Shown piece by piece: positions 26,711 to 38,002 of a stretch of 64,000 nt of DNA (position 1 is the first letter of the stretch; the number at the start of each line of letters is the position of its first letter). Where the stretch lies: contig NC_083345.1 in assembly GCF_019175385.1 (NCBI RefSeq), positions 118,423,657-118,487,656 on the forward strand, read 5' to 3'. The stretch is from Lycium barbarum (Eukaryota; Streptophyta; Magnoliopsida; Solanales; Solanaceae). Below the pieces are notes generated by a model. The model saw only the letters and a program-made list of their open reading frames with translations. It searched no databases and was not told where the DNA came from. Made by a program: the position numbers and the translations under genes.

Positions 26711-27278
26711 TTCCTGCAAAGTTCAGAGTAAAATGGTTAAAGCTGGTAAAGTATATGATAAAGTAATTGGTAAAGTATGGAGCAAAGCGGTAGAATAGCC
26801 GTTTGGCTTATGATGTTGATGGTATCGTGACAGGCTGAACTAATGACGTGCGATCCTGCTTTAATTCGCCTCCAACTTCGTCAACCTACAAAACAGGTAT
26901 ATAAAGTCATAAAGTTATTGTGATAAAAATAAAGATTAAAGATAGAGTTAGAAATAAAGCCGTTTGGCTTTTTTTTTTAGGCGAGGCCATATTGAGCCAG
27001 ATGATGCTTTTCTGCTATGATTGATAGATTTGACTGTTGATCTGGCGGTCCTGCACTCAAAGAAAAATTCTTAGTTTGGGAGGGGGAAGTTGATTCGTGT
27101 TGACTCGAAGCTTGACGTGGTTGGCTCTCCATTCGTCTTGTTTGTTTGGATCTTGTGATCTCCGTTCAAGCCTCGGTAGGTGAACAATAGTGAAACAATT
27201 GCAAGAAAGTATTTGATTTGAAAGGTAGGTATGTAGGTATATGTATAAGAAAATGTGACTATATGTATATAAGTTGTG

Positions 27279-27279
<1 letters not shown>

Positions 27280-27344
<65 letters not shown>
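27280..27344. repeat. (AT)n microsatellite in element E
   Basis: 65 bp of pure AT dinucleotides, flanked by TATG-rich sequence. It creates spurious Tyr-Ile ORFs on both strands. Confidence 0.95.
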
Positions 27345-27347
<3 letters not shown>

Positions 27348-27574
27348 AATGTATGTATCTAAGGAAAGATATATATGTATGTAATGAAAGATATATGTGT
27401 AAATATATGTATGTAAGTTGTAAAATATTTCTGCCAACTTCAGATTGTGATACTTCCAAAGTAATCGATCTATAATACTTCCGGTCTGGTAGCCTTAATC
27501 TTGTCAATGTCCCTGTTCTTTTGTATATATTTTTTTTCAAAAAAATATGCCCCAGTTTTGGTTCTGAAGGGTGT

Positions 27575-28350
27575 ACTAAATTTATGTTGCGGTGTGACCG
27601 AACCTTATATGGGTTGCCTACGTATCCGCTGAGGAATCAGGTCAGAACGTAGTTCGTAAGGGTGAATGGTCTGAAGCTTTTTCTAATAAAGGGACCGAAC
27701 CCGATGTGGATTGCCAACGTATCCCACCAAGGGAATCAGGTCGGCGTAGTTCTACTATATCTATGGTAAAGGGTTTGTTGGATTTTATCTAGGTGTGACG
27801 GATCTGTATGTTGATAGTCTATGAATTCCTCCGGGGGAATCAGGCCCTATGTGGTTTTCTTTGTGTAAGGATTTTTTGGATTTTCTGTTATAGCGCAACC
27901 GAACCCTATGTGGGCTGCCTACGTATCTCACCATGAGAATCAGGTCAGAACGTAGTTCGTATGCATAAGGTATTTTGGACTTTTTGTTCTAAATGCAACC
28001 GAACCCTATGTGGGCTGCCTACGTATCCCACCACGGGAATCAGGTCGGAACGTAGTTCGTAGGCATAAGATATTTTGGATTTTTTGTTGTAAAGCAACCG
28101 AACCCTATGTGGGCTGCCTACGTATCCCCCATGGGAATCAGGTCAGCGTAGTTCGTAGGCATACAAATGGGAAAATTCTAACCTAGTATGACCGAGTCCC
28201 TGTGTGGGCTTCCTACGTATCCTTCCACGGGAATCAGGTCAAGCGTAGTTCGTAGCGCATAAGATATTTTGGATTTTTGTTATAAAGCAACCGAACCCTA
28301 TGTGGGCTGCCTACGTATCCCCCATGGGAATCAGGTCAGCGTAGTTCGTA
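27575..28350. repeat. About 98-bp tandem array in element E
   Basis: Eight imperfect copies of a 93-104-bp unit containing CCGAACCCTATGTGGGCTGC, CTACGTATCC and GGGAATCAGGTC, then GTAGTTCGTA. Landmark 'gaaccc' positions are about 27600, 27696, 27797, 27901, 28001, 28100, 28194 and 28293. A lone diverged copy lies at about 21783-21855, close to the polypurine tract. The array takes the place where pol would be expected. Confidence 0.88.
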
Positions 28351-28827
28351 CCTGGTTGTTAAAGGAAAGGTTGCAAGCTAGTTTGTTTTACCTAATGTCG
28401 TCCTTTGATCTCTTCTTGGATTGCTAGCTTTCAGTCTTCTGTCATCACCTATCGACTATTTCAATTCTTTTGAGCGGAATCTTGTCTTGTCCCCTAGTTT
28501 CTTTGTTACTCTCTCGGGATGTATGTTGTTTATTTGTTCATTTCATGTCACAATCGTAGAGTTGGCAGATTTGATAATTATAGTAGAAAATAACAATAAC
28601 AGATGATTAAGGAAAATTAGAAATGCATTCATAGTTTTCACGATTAAGTTTCAAAAAGATGAAGCAAAGCAAACAAAAGTTTTGAGCATGATTCAAGCCT
28701 TTAAAAATAAAAGTTCACTACATGTTCAGTCTACCAAGACTCCTGGAGAATCAGGGACGGAGTACAAGTCCAGTTCTTCAGAGTCTCTCCTGGTTCTGCA
28801 CCCTGGATGGTTGGTGTCTCAGTAGTT

Positions 28828-30018
28828 TTAGCAGCAATCTTCACTGGCACTTGTTTTCGGATCATCCCCACAGGCGCAACGAACGTTGATGACATGCCTC
28901 TCTCCATCTTTCCCAATTGGCGCAACGACCTCCTTCCGATTCTTAACCTTTCGATAATTATCATGTTCACGTTGGCATTTTCGTGAGTAGGCAAATGGAT
29001 GGGGATCCATATCGGGTCGAGCTCCAGTGAGCTGGATCGCTCCTTCCTTAATCAAGGTTTCGATTTTGTTTTTGAGGCCATAGCAATCCTCAGTGGCATG
29101 CCCAGGAACTCCAGAATGATATGCACAATGCTTGGAACTATCAAACCATTTTGGGATAGGCTCGGGAATTTTTCCTTCAATCGGTTGTATTATGCCTGCT
29201 GCTTTCAGTCTTTCAAATAGTTGATCCAAAGGTTCAGCGAACTGAGTGTAACTACAGGTGTTTTTTATGACAGGGTTTGGACGGGCTTTATGTGTGGTAT
29301 GTGGTCGATTTTGGTAGGTGGGAGCTTGAACAGGTGGGTTTTGATAGTGAGGTGCTCGAGGTTGGCGGTAATTTGCTTGAGTATTGTAGACAGGGTAGGG
29401 GAATAGCGGAGCTTGGTAGGGTTCAGCATAGTGGTAAGGGTAGAAAGGTTGTTGTGGATGGTCAAAGTATGTAATGACTCGGTTTGGTGGGTTTAGAGGA
29501 GTAATTGTAGGTGGTGGGTTAGCGTTGGTGGGTAAAGGAATGTGAGGAGTATTACCTAGTAATTGATTTGGTGGGTTGACGGGTGGTGGATCAGGAGCGG
29601 CATAGGTAGTGTAGGTTAGAGGTAAGTTGTTGTTGGTAGGTACAGTGTTTTGCGGAGGAAAATGTTCAAGGACTGGAGATTCAAGTGATGGAAAACGAGG
29701 CGGGTTTGGTGCGACGTCCCTAGGTTCAGGAGGTGGACTTTGGAGTGTAACAGATGAGTTGGTCATGTTCCTAACCCGATTCAGTTCTCTACGTAGATCC
29801 TCAATTTCTTGAGTTAGGCGGGCGATATGTTCATCCCGTTGGATAGTAGTGCTATGTTCAGAAGTCTCAGGGGGATCATTAGAAACCATGATGTTTTTCG
29901 GACCAGTTGAAATAGATGCGGCTAGATCGGACGTAATATTTGCCTTTCCTTGAACAACCCAGCTGCGTTGTGGTAACGATGATGTCTTTGACCTTGTGAT
30001 GTAAGGATGGTCGGCCAT
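28828..30018 (-). CDS. Gag-like protein of element E (Tat/Ogre type)
   Basis: An intact 396-codon ORF starting at ATG 30018, the first ATG after a 1.1-kb leader. The visible order is a basic N-terminus (ADHPYITRSK); a predicted coiled coil around residues 62-84 (EHIARLTQEIEDLRRELNRV); a long Pro/Asn/Tyr-rich middle (about 95-255); a conserved LFERLKAAGIIQP block; then a zinc-knuckle-like CAYHSGVPGHATEDC (residues 298-312) followed by YGLKNKIETLIKEG. The last blocks are typical of Tat/Ogre Gag C-termini. The Trp-containing core expected of a full retrotransposon Gag domain is not visible between the Pro-rich part and LFERL, so this Gag may be internally shortened. A second frame stays open past the stop (28994-28731), which may be a frameshifted continuation. 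Gag should coat the genomic RNA in virus-like particles; whether this version does is unknown. Confidence 0.8.
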   Translation of the reverse strand: MADHPYITRSKTSSLPQRSWVVQGKANITSDLAASISTGPKNIMVSNDPPETSEHSTTIQRDEHIARLTQEIEDLRRELNRVRNMTNSSVTLQSPPPEPRDVAPNPPRFPSLESPVLEHFPPQNTVPTNNNLPLTYTTYAAPDPPPVNPPNQLLGNTPHIPLPTNANPPPTITPLNPPNRVITYFDHPQQPFYPYHYAEPYQAPLFPYPVYNTQANYRQPRAPHYQNPPVQAPTYQNRPHTTHKARPNPVIKNTCSYTQFAEPLDQLFERLKAAGIIQPIEGKIPEPIPKWFDSSKHCAYHSGVPGHATEDCYGLKNKIETLIKEGAIQLTGARPDMDPHPFAYSRKCQREHDNYRKVKNRKEVVAPIGKDGERHVINVRCACGDDPKTSASEDCC

Positions 30019-31131
30019 TGAGTGTCAACACGAATCAACTCTCTTTGGGATTAAATGAAAAGAAACATAAAGTGTAAACGATGTTAGTCTCACGAACATA
30101 TCTAGGTAAAGTCATGATCACGTAAAGTCTAGTAAGGCATGTAGCAAATAATTCATCAAATAGAGTCAAACAAGTTGTCAAACAGATGTAAACGATTATA
30201 TAAAAAAATAATAACGCTTCCTAATATGCATTTGACCTCTTTGTGCCAGAGGTAGGCCTAACGTTTGTTTGAAGGGTAAAGTGTGCCATAATATGTCATC
30301 CCGTTGCTTTGATTAATTAAACAAATTCTATTTCCCCAACAATAAAGTACAAAAGTAATGTAACGTTTATTACATGTCAAATGAATACAACATAAAGTGT
30401 TTCCTAATCTAAATGAAGTGAACACAATTTCCTATGTCTAAATCTCAGCTCCGTTTTTGTGATGTCATTGATCTTCGTCATTCATTGTACTCCAATGCAA
30501 ATCCATACCTGTCATAGAAACGTTAATCATCCTTCCCTCCTAAAGTTTAATTAATTAAAGCAAATAGTCAATATTTAGGCACAGTTATCCTTCAAACATG
30601 CACATAAAGTATGATTGGTGTCACTTGGGGTCGTGAACCCGCTTGGACGTTTGGGTAAAGTCATCTAATGGATTTAATATACCAAGGCTATTAAACCTCC
30701 TAGGTCATGAAATGTATGCTCTTAATAAAGGGTGTTGGTTTAGCTCTATCTTAGTCTGACTAAGAGTTGGCTTCCTATGACACAAGGTTCTCCCAAGCGG
30801 ACAACTTGGGAGTGGAAAGTCCGTGGCCGTCGACTGCACCGCCGATCGACTAAATCCACAAGATCAATCCAATTAAAGGGGTAATTTAGTAGTGCACGGG
30901 CGCGAACCGCGAAGCCGTTTTAAGTGTGTGAATATGTGTGAGTTTTCCAGAAGTGGAGGAAACATGAACGAAATGACAGTTTATTAAAGCAGTAACACAT
31001 AAACAGTTTATATCAGACAAACAGTTTATATCAAACAAACAATTAATAGCATGTAAAAACAGTTAACAAGTAATAAAAATAAACACACAACCTATTTAAA
31101 CTAAGTCCGTTATGGTTAGAACCTAGGTATA
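30019..31131 (-). other. Leader of element E between PBS and gag
   Basis: About 1.1 kb without an ORF of note. It is the untranslated leader of the genomic RNA and presumably holds packaging signals, none of which I can identify. Confidence 0.6.
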
Positions 31132-31151
31132 GTTCCCCAGCGGAGTCACCA
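31132..31151 (-). promoter_or_regulatory. tRNA primer-binding site of element E
   Basis: On the minus strand TGGTGACTCCGCTGGGGAAC starts 3 nt after the 5' LTR end. The TGG start matches the CCA end of a tRNA. Tat/Ogre elements are described as using tRNA-Arg, and this is consistent with that, but I could not align it to a tRNA set. Confidence 0.75.
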
Positions 31152-31154
31152 AGC

Positions 31155-34100
31155 TGTCACACCCCATTTTAACCCGGGTTAAAGTTAAATTAGAAGTACG
31201 ACATATTAGAGATTCCTATTTTTGTTTGTTATTAAAGAGTCGCCACCTAATTATTTACGGTGAATTAGGACACCTAAAGTTTATTAAAGTTATGTTTAAA
31301 GTTAACTCTGTTTAAGGTCTGCGAAACTTAAGATTCTAGGTAAGGGTTCAACTAGTCTAAAGGGAAGGTATTAGGCATCCTTTAAGACCCATTAATAATG
31401 GTTAACCGACCGGACTTATAATTAATTAGGCTAAGTGTAAATATAGTATTATAGGAAAAAGAAAGTAGCTTTGCAAGTATGACTAAAGTTATGGATGGAC
31501 ATGTAAGGATACTATTAAAATAGAATTTGTAGAAAATAATAATTTGTATAAAAGAGTACTTTAATGCTATTTTGAAATATGACTTATAAATGTTGTTAAA
31601 ATTTTAAATGAAAGTATAATAGTGTTGTTTAAAATAATATTTATAGAAAACATAATAATTTGCGTAAAGAGTTTCTAAATGTTAATTGAGACTCAAAATA
31701 TTGCTAAGGCCTTAAATGAGAAATATAATAATGTTATTCGAAAAAAATAAGATTTGTAGAAAGTAGGATAATTTGCCTATGAATAATAGCCTTTAAAAAA
31801 TGATTTGACAAATGTGATCTTTAGATAAAATGATGTTATATGAATATGAAAGCATAAGAATACCTAGACTTACATTCTTAAATATGATGAAGAGGCCATG
31901 AATTTCTTTCTATTTTTTTTATTACTCTTTATTTAATCAATTTCGGCCAAAAAACATATATAATCAAGTAAATCTTGAAAAATGCTTGTAAAATACAATT
32001 GGATTCATATTTTGTGTGTTAGTGATATTTTCAAATTCCTAGGATGGTAATAATGCGAAATGATTCCTTTAACCTGAAAATCCATTACTCAAATAAATGT
32101 TATAGATACTATAAATAGTTTTTTTTTAAAATAGAAGTGAATGTAATTTGTGAAATTAACTACCCATTACTAAACTAAACCCCTTAATGCTACTAAGGTT
32201 CATTCTAGCTAAGGAAAGACAAAATAAGAAAAAGTGTTAGTCACGTAATTACAAATTACATGCACAAAGAAAATAAAATAAAGACGTAAAAAATGATTTA
32301 AATGGGCTCAGCCCATTTTAAGATTGATGTTGTTCGCTGCCTCTATTATGGGCCTCAGCCCAGAATATGTTTTTTTTTGTTTCTCGGCTGCGGATAGAGC
32401 TGACTCGAGGAGTATTTTTGTTGGGCTTTTAGCCCAACACCGAATGCGGAGGAGGACGAGTCCGAGGAACTCGTGTTCGATAGCCATGCATAAAAAATGA
32501 AAAGAAAAGGATTAGTATATGATTAATAAATAAGACTAAGCATGTAAAATATACACTCAAAACAAATTGGTAGATTATACATATACTGTGTATATTTAAA
32601 TATATCCCATGTATATGCATTCATAAGGATGTATAGAAGGTTAATATCATTTGCATCCGTTTTTCCGATGTTGCACAAATTGGCTAAAAGTTGCAACCAC
32701 AATGTAATACTTTTTGTATTATGAATGCATATAACTTTGAATTGTTTTTGTATGTTTACACATGTAATAACATAGATGAAGTTCATGCGTTGTCTACTCT
32801 AAAAAAACATACTTTTTACTCTTTTTCCAAAGCAAAACAATCTAAGGAAAAATCACGTGAGCATGTTGGAAGAAATAAAGAGTATATATATATTATATAT
32901 ATAACTAATCAAAAGCATCCTATCATCAACATTAGCATTTGCAGCTTTTATCTCTGCATGCCACTATCATCCAATTACTTAAAGACAAAATCCCAAAATT
33001 TGGAATTAGGTAGGCAAGAAAGAATGTTGGTTTTATTTTAATTTCATTTTTTCTATTCCCAAAGTAAAGCTATATAGCTAGAAATACTGGGAGAATGTTA
33101 GGGAGACTTTATAAATTGTATTTTTTGTATAAGTGAGGAATCATGGACTCCAGTTACAAATGACAAAACAGATTACATTCTTAGTTTTAAACTTATTTGC
33201 CAAATGAGATCCAAATAGATACATGTTCTGAATTTATGGACTTAAAAAACGACACACTCTTTTTTTTATCCTCTTAGCATACTCTTCAGTAGCCAACTCA
33301 AAAGAAAGAAAAATAAGCCAAAAGATCCTGCTAAAAATTAAATAGCATTCAAAGTAAACAAATATCCTAACATCTTAAACATATGAGAAACTTTAAAAGG
33401 AAATAATACTCTAGTCAAACCAGGTTAATACTATGATTAATACACGAATGCAAACAGCAAGCAGAATGAAATGATAAACAGGAATACAAATTTTTAACTT
33501 AAAATGAACTGAAGCTAAATCGATCTACGCGAAACTAAAAATACCTAGAACTAAAATACTAAGATGAGAGGGAAAATTACCTTTTTATGGTGCAGTGAAT
33601 GGGGTCGTCGGCGTCGAATCTACGCTCGATCTTAAAGTAACGAGCCGAAAGAGCAACACGACTTAATTTTCAAATGGGTGTTCCCAAGTATAGCGATTGA
33701 AATATGTAAAAAAATAATTAGGAACGTTTAAAGTGGCTGCCAAAGAATTGAAATAGAACAGAGTTCGAACGAATTCCAGATTTAGAGTAGTGATTAAAGA
33801 TAAAAAAATGTTGAATGTCGTCCCCCCGAAAACCTTCAAGACCAACCTCTTTATAAGGTTTAGATTCGGGTTTAGGAAATGAGGTAGGGAGCGTGTGGGA
33901 GCAGATGGTGAGTGGAAGGAGCAGAGGACAAGGAAAGGTGGAGGGAGCGTGAGAGTGAAGGGAGAAAGGGGAGGACAAGGAAAGGTGGAGGGAGCGTGAG
34001 AGTGAAGGGAGAAAGGGGTGTGCAGCTGTGAGGGATGGAGAGAAGGAGAAGATGACAAAGAAGAGGGAAAAGAAAGAGAAAGAGGATTGTCGTTTGAATT

Positions 34101-34776
34101 GGGAAGAATGAGCAATTTAGGGAAAATGAAGTCAAAAAGAGGAAACATGTGGAGCCCCAAAAAGAAAAGAAGGAAGAAATTAAGATGAAAAGTTACGTGT
34201 GAAACCCCAAAAAAAGGGAAAAGGAGAAAGAAATCAGATGGAAACTTTGAGAAGGATTTTTAAATTTTTTATTTTATTTTTTATGGAATAGGGAAAAAAG
34301 GTAAATAGAATTATCAAGAATTTGTCCCTTGTAAAATAATATTTTGACGAAATAAAAATTATAGCGCGTCGTTTTAAAATACGAGCTTCAAAATGAGTCC
34401 AATATTGTTATACTTCCGAGCAATTGTTTATGAGGTGAAAATTGCTGATCCTTTCTCCTCTATTTAATTATTCTTGGGCTTCTAATTTAATGCAACATAT
34501 ACTATGTAAAGACAATTATTAATTAATATGTAGAAAAAAATAAAGATTTTATAAAGTATTGTCTTGTAATTAATTTAACAATTCCAAACCCAAAAAATGA
34601 AACGATGATGGACATTTAAAATTTGCGATAAAGTAATGCTCGCGATGTTGAAAATAACAGTAGCAATAATAATAAATAAGAAAGAAAAAAATAGTGAAAA
34701 TAAAGTATTTAGCTTGTCAGTAAATTTAGAAACCCGGGTAAATTAAATAAAAGAGGGACAAAATTGGGTGTCAACA
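31155..34776 (-). repeat. 5' LTR of element E
   Basis: 3622 bp, nearly identical to the 3' LTR. The main difference is a 46-bp tandem duplication in the purine-rich tract near 33930-34020 (GGACAAGGAAAGGTGGAGGG occurs twice). This is the promoter-bearing LTR for the gag transcript; TTATAA lies near 33850. Confidence 0.93.
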
Positions 34777-37700
34777 GCTAACCCAAACGAACCCACATTT
34801 AGACATGATCCCAGACACTCAAACAACTTTAAAAATTATACCAATCTATCATATTTCCTCGAACAAGATAAGGGAGAAAGTGGTGTGGTATAGTAGCAAA
34901 ACATAACAGGAAAACTGAAAGAAGGAAAGAAAGTAAATGGAATTCAACACCTAGAACTTAAACAACAACCGAACGTGAAAACACCGAACTAAAAAAACGT
35001 AAGTTCGATTTATACACTAAAATCATACAATAGTCAAAGTAGAGCTAAACTATCCATGAAATCAAACTAGCTAGTTCTTGATTTAAAACAAGCTAAAACA
35101 TAACTAGTAAATAAACATAACAAAGCAACAAAACGAAAATTGAACTAATTCATCCTATTTGACCAAAAATGAAGATATTCAGACAAGAAAAATTATACTA
35201 AAAGTGAACTACAAAATCAGTAACCTAACTTACGACATTAAAACTAAATTAAACTAAACTAATTACATAATCCTACATTGAACTGAAAAAGGAGAGTTAC
35301 CGACCTTTTGTTGGTGCAGTGAAATGGGGCGTCGAGGTCCCGGATTTATGCTCGAAATCGAACGAACCCAAATCCGATTAAAGTAGCTAAAGTTTCAAAA
35401 CGAAAAAATGAAAGTAGAGTAATTGTTGGTCGTGGCTAAAGTTCACCGGAAAAGGAAAAATTAAGTGTGGAAGATAGTTGTGTCCCTCAAAACTGAATAT
35501 CATTCCCCTTTCAACTGAATAATTCTTCTTCATTTATAGAGTGAGGAGAGAGAGGAGCGTATGAGAGAGAAGAGCGGGGGACAGAGGAGACAGAGGCGTA
35601 GGGGACAGTGGTGAGTGGAGAGGAGCGTGAGTGAGAGAGGAGAGAGGAAGGAGGCGGGGAGCGTGAGAGAGAGGAGAGAGCGGGAGAGAGGATGAGGGAA
35701 AAGGGGGGTGCGGCTGAGAAGGGAAAGAGAGAGAGATAGGGTTTAGGGCAAAATAGGGAGATTGGGCCGGATCGGGTCGGGTGAAAATGGAATTGGGCTG
35801 GACCGGGTAGGGGGTTATTTGGGCTCAGTTGGTCCGAAAATTTAGGGGTAATGGGCTGGATATTGAAATGCTAGTGGGCTGGTAGAATTAAACATATGGG
35901 CTGGTCTGAAATATTGGGGGTGAATAAATTAGAGTATGGGCTAATAATTTGGCTGAAAATTATTGGTCCTTCCCTCCATTTAATTATTTTTTGGGCTTCT
36001 AATTTAATAATTAGTACAATATATACTATATGGAGACAATTGATAATTAATATGTAGAAAAAAAATAAGGATTTAACAAAGTGTTGTCTTGTAATTAATT
36101 TTAACGAGTCCAACCGAAAATGAAACGATGACGAACCATTTAAAATTTGTGATAAAGTAATGCTCGTAATGTTGAAAATAAAAGTAGCGATATTAATAGT
36201 AGTGAAAATAAAGTGTTTAGCTCGTCAATTAATTTAGAAACCTGAGTAAATAGATTGAAATAAAGGAGGGACAAAATTGGGTGTCAACACTTATGATAGC
36301 TGAAACCTAAATCAAATAGTTTGGGATGTAATTGATGCCTGTTTGATGAATACTTTGTGGAAGGTGTAGCAAATCTTCAAATGTTTTTAAGAGGCACCTA
36401 TTTGACTTAACCTTTAGTTCTAGGAATTGTTTAGCCTAGTTTGAGTATGAGAAATCACTAAATTTCTAGGAATTCTTGGTCTGTATGCTCATCCACTTCT
36501 AAACTCTGAGCTTTGTATCTTGCTTGGGATGTGTTAAGCCTATCCAAGGTTATTATATTCATTTAACAAAGTGAAAGGCCTCATGTTAGGTTTATTATTA
36601 CTTTTGACCAATTTGGCTGTTGAATACTCATTCTTCACCCTTCCCTTTTTGCATGACTTGGGAAAACTCCCAATCTCAAATGTTTCCTGAGTTGCTGATG
36701 AACACTGGAAAATATGCTGTATTTGAGGAGCTGTAAAAAGAACGGTTGACCTTGATCTTTAAGACAAACAACTGGTGGTTCTTGAATCAGCTCACTCCTA
36801 CAAAAGATGGACCTAGCTGCAGCCCTGTGATGCCATGAACTGTTGTGCATTTTGGTCTTTCTACTGCCACTTATTGATGTTACTTTGCTGCTGCATTGAG
36901 GCTATCACTATGTTGCATCTTTCTTGGATTAGTTACTGTCACCCCCTTTGAGGCCAATAACTATCACACATTAAGACACACCTTGGCAAGAAAGTGTTAA
37001 TTGAACTCTTACTTGGTTCTTTTTCTTATGATGTTCTGCTGGTAAAAGCTAAAGGAAAATGGTGGGATGGGTTTAGCCCCCTTCTAATAGTCTGACATGC
37101 CTAAAGGTTCTAGCAACCTTTTTGATCTTATGAGACACTGGAATAAGGATGGTAGTAGTCCCTTTGTTTGTCTAAATTTTCTTTAAGTTGGAGTTTTATT
37201 CTATTTATAAGCTGCTGGTTGTTGAAAATGTTTCGCTGCTACTTTCCTGGTTCAGTGGTATAGGATCTGGCCTGCTTACCTTGCTTGCAAAGACTTAAGT
37301 AAAATGCTTGCCTATAGGTATTTTTTGACTTTAACATGAGACTTACTAATGACCGTGAACTAATATAAGGATTCACAATTTTTTTGGTTTGTATAATAAG
37401 AAAAACCAGATTCTCAAAAGTAGGTTCAAAGGTTGACTGCTTGCCCAGATTGGCTTTCTTCACTGTTGATACAATCGTTTGGATGTTTTTCATAGTGTCC
37501 TCAGGATTTCTTTCCTGTATGCCTCCTATCGAAGTCTTTTGAGTTTGTCATATGTTAACTCTATGCTAATCTTTATCTTTTTTTTTTTTACATGTACACA
37601 TTGGAGCAAATGGAGTCTTAATTCTGGACTCACTCAAAATGTAGTCTCAAAATGAGACTTGGCATTATTGCTATACTCGGGCATGGAGTTGATAACACAA

Positions 37701-38002
37701 AGTTTCCCTTAAATACATCAAATCTCCGAAGAGGAACGAGCAACCTTAGCTCCGGGCCTCCCATGGCAATGTTTCCTCTACCAGTCATTCTAATCTTATT
37801 ATTTTTGTCGATTTGTGTATGCTTGGGGTTTATCCAGGTTTTGGGGTTGTAGGATAAATTTAGAGTTAATATAGATTTTAGTTTTATCATTTAGACTACC
37901 CCATATTTATTATATTATTAGGTAGAGTAGCATTTTCATCACTTAAAAGAGTGGTAATATTTATATAAGAGCTTAAAATGATAAAATTTGACAATAGTTT
38001 TT

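Larger units (their letters stand above)
18046..34776 (-). mobile_element. Complete non-autonomous LTR retrotransposon E (Tat/Ogre-like, gag only)
   Basis: 16.7 kb on the minus strand: 5' LTR 34776-31155, primer-binding site 31151-31132, leader, gag 30018-28828, a long repeat-filled region with no pol, polypurine tract 21635-21622, and 3' LTR 21621-18046. The TSD GCTAA is perfect (18041-18045 and 34777-34781). The LTRs differ by only about a dozen substitutions, a few small indels and one 46-bp duplication, so the insertion is recent. No protease, reverse transcriptase, RNase H or integrase motif could be found, even after removing solo LTR D (22738-26050). Mobilisation would need proteins from a related autonomous element. 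Confidence 0.88.
15605..36289 (-). mobile_element. Solo LTR B, interrupted by a complete retrotransposon
   Basis: Read on the minus strand it starts TGTTGACACCCAATTTTGTC at 36289 and ends near AAAATGGGGTATGACA at 15605. The TSD CTTAT is present at 15600-15604 and 36290-36294. Its own sequence is 15605-18045 plus 34782-36289, about 3.95 kb. Related to LTRs A, C and E but clearly diverged, it carries a TATA box (TATAAA, minus strand, 35533-35538) upstream of a splice/leader-like region. It inserted into solo LTR C and was later split by element E. Confidence 0.86.
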
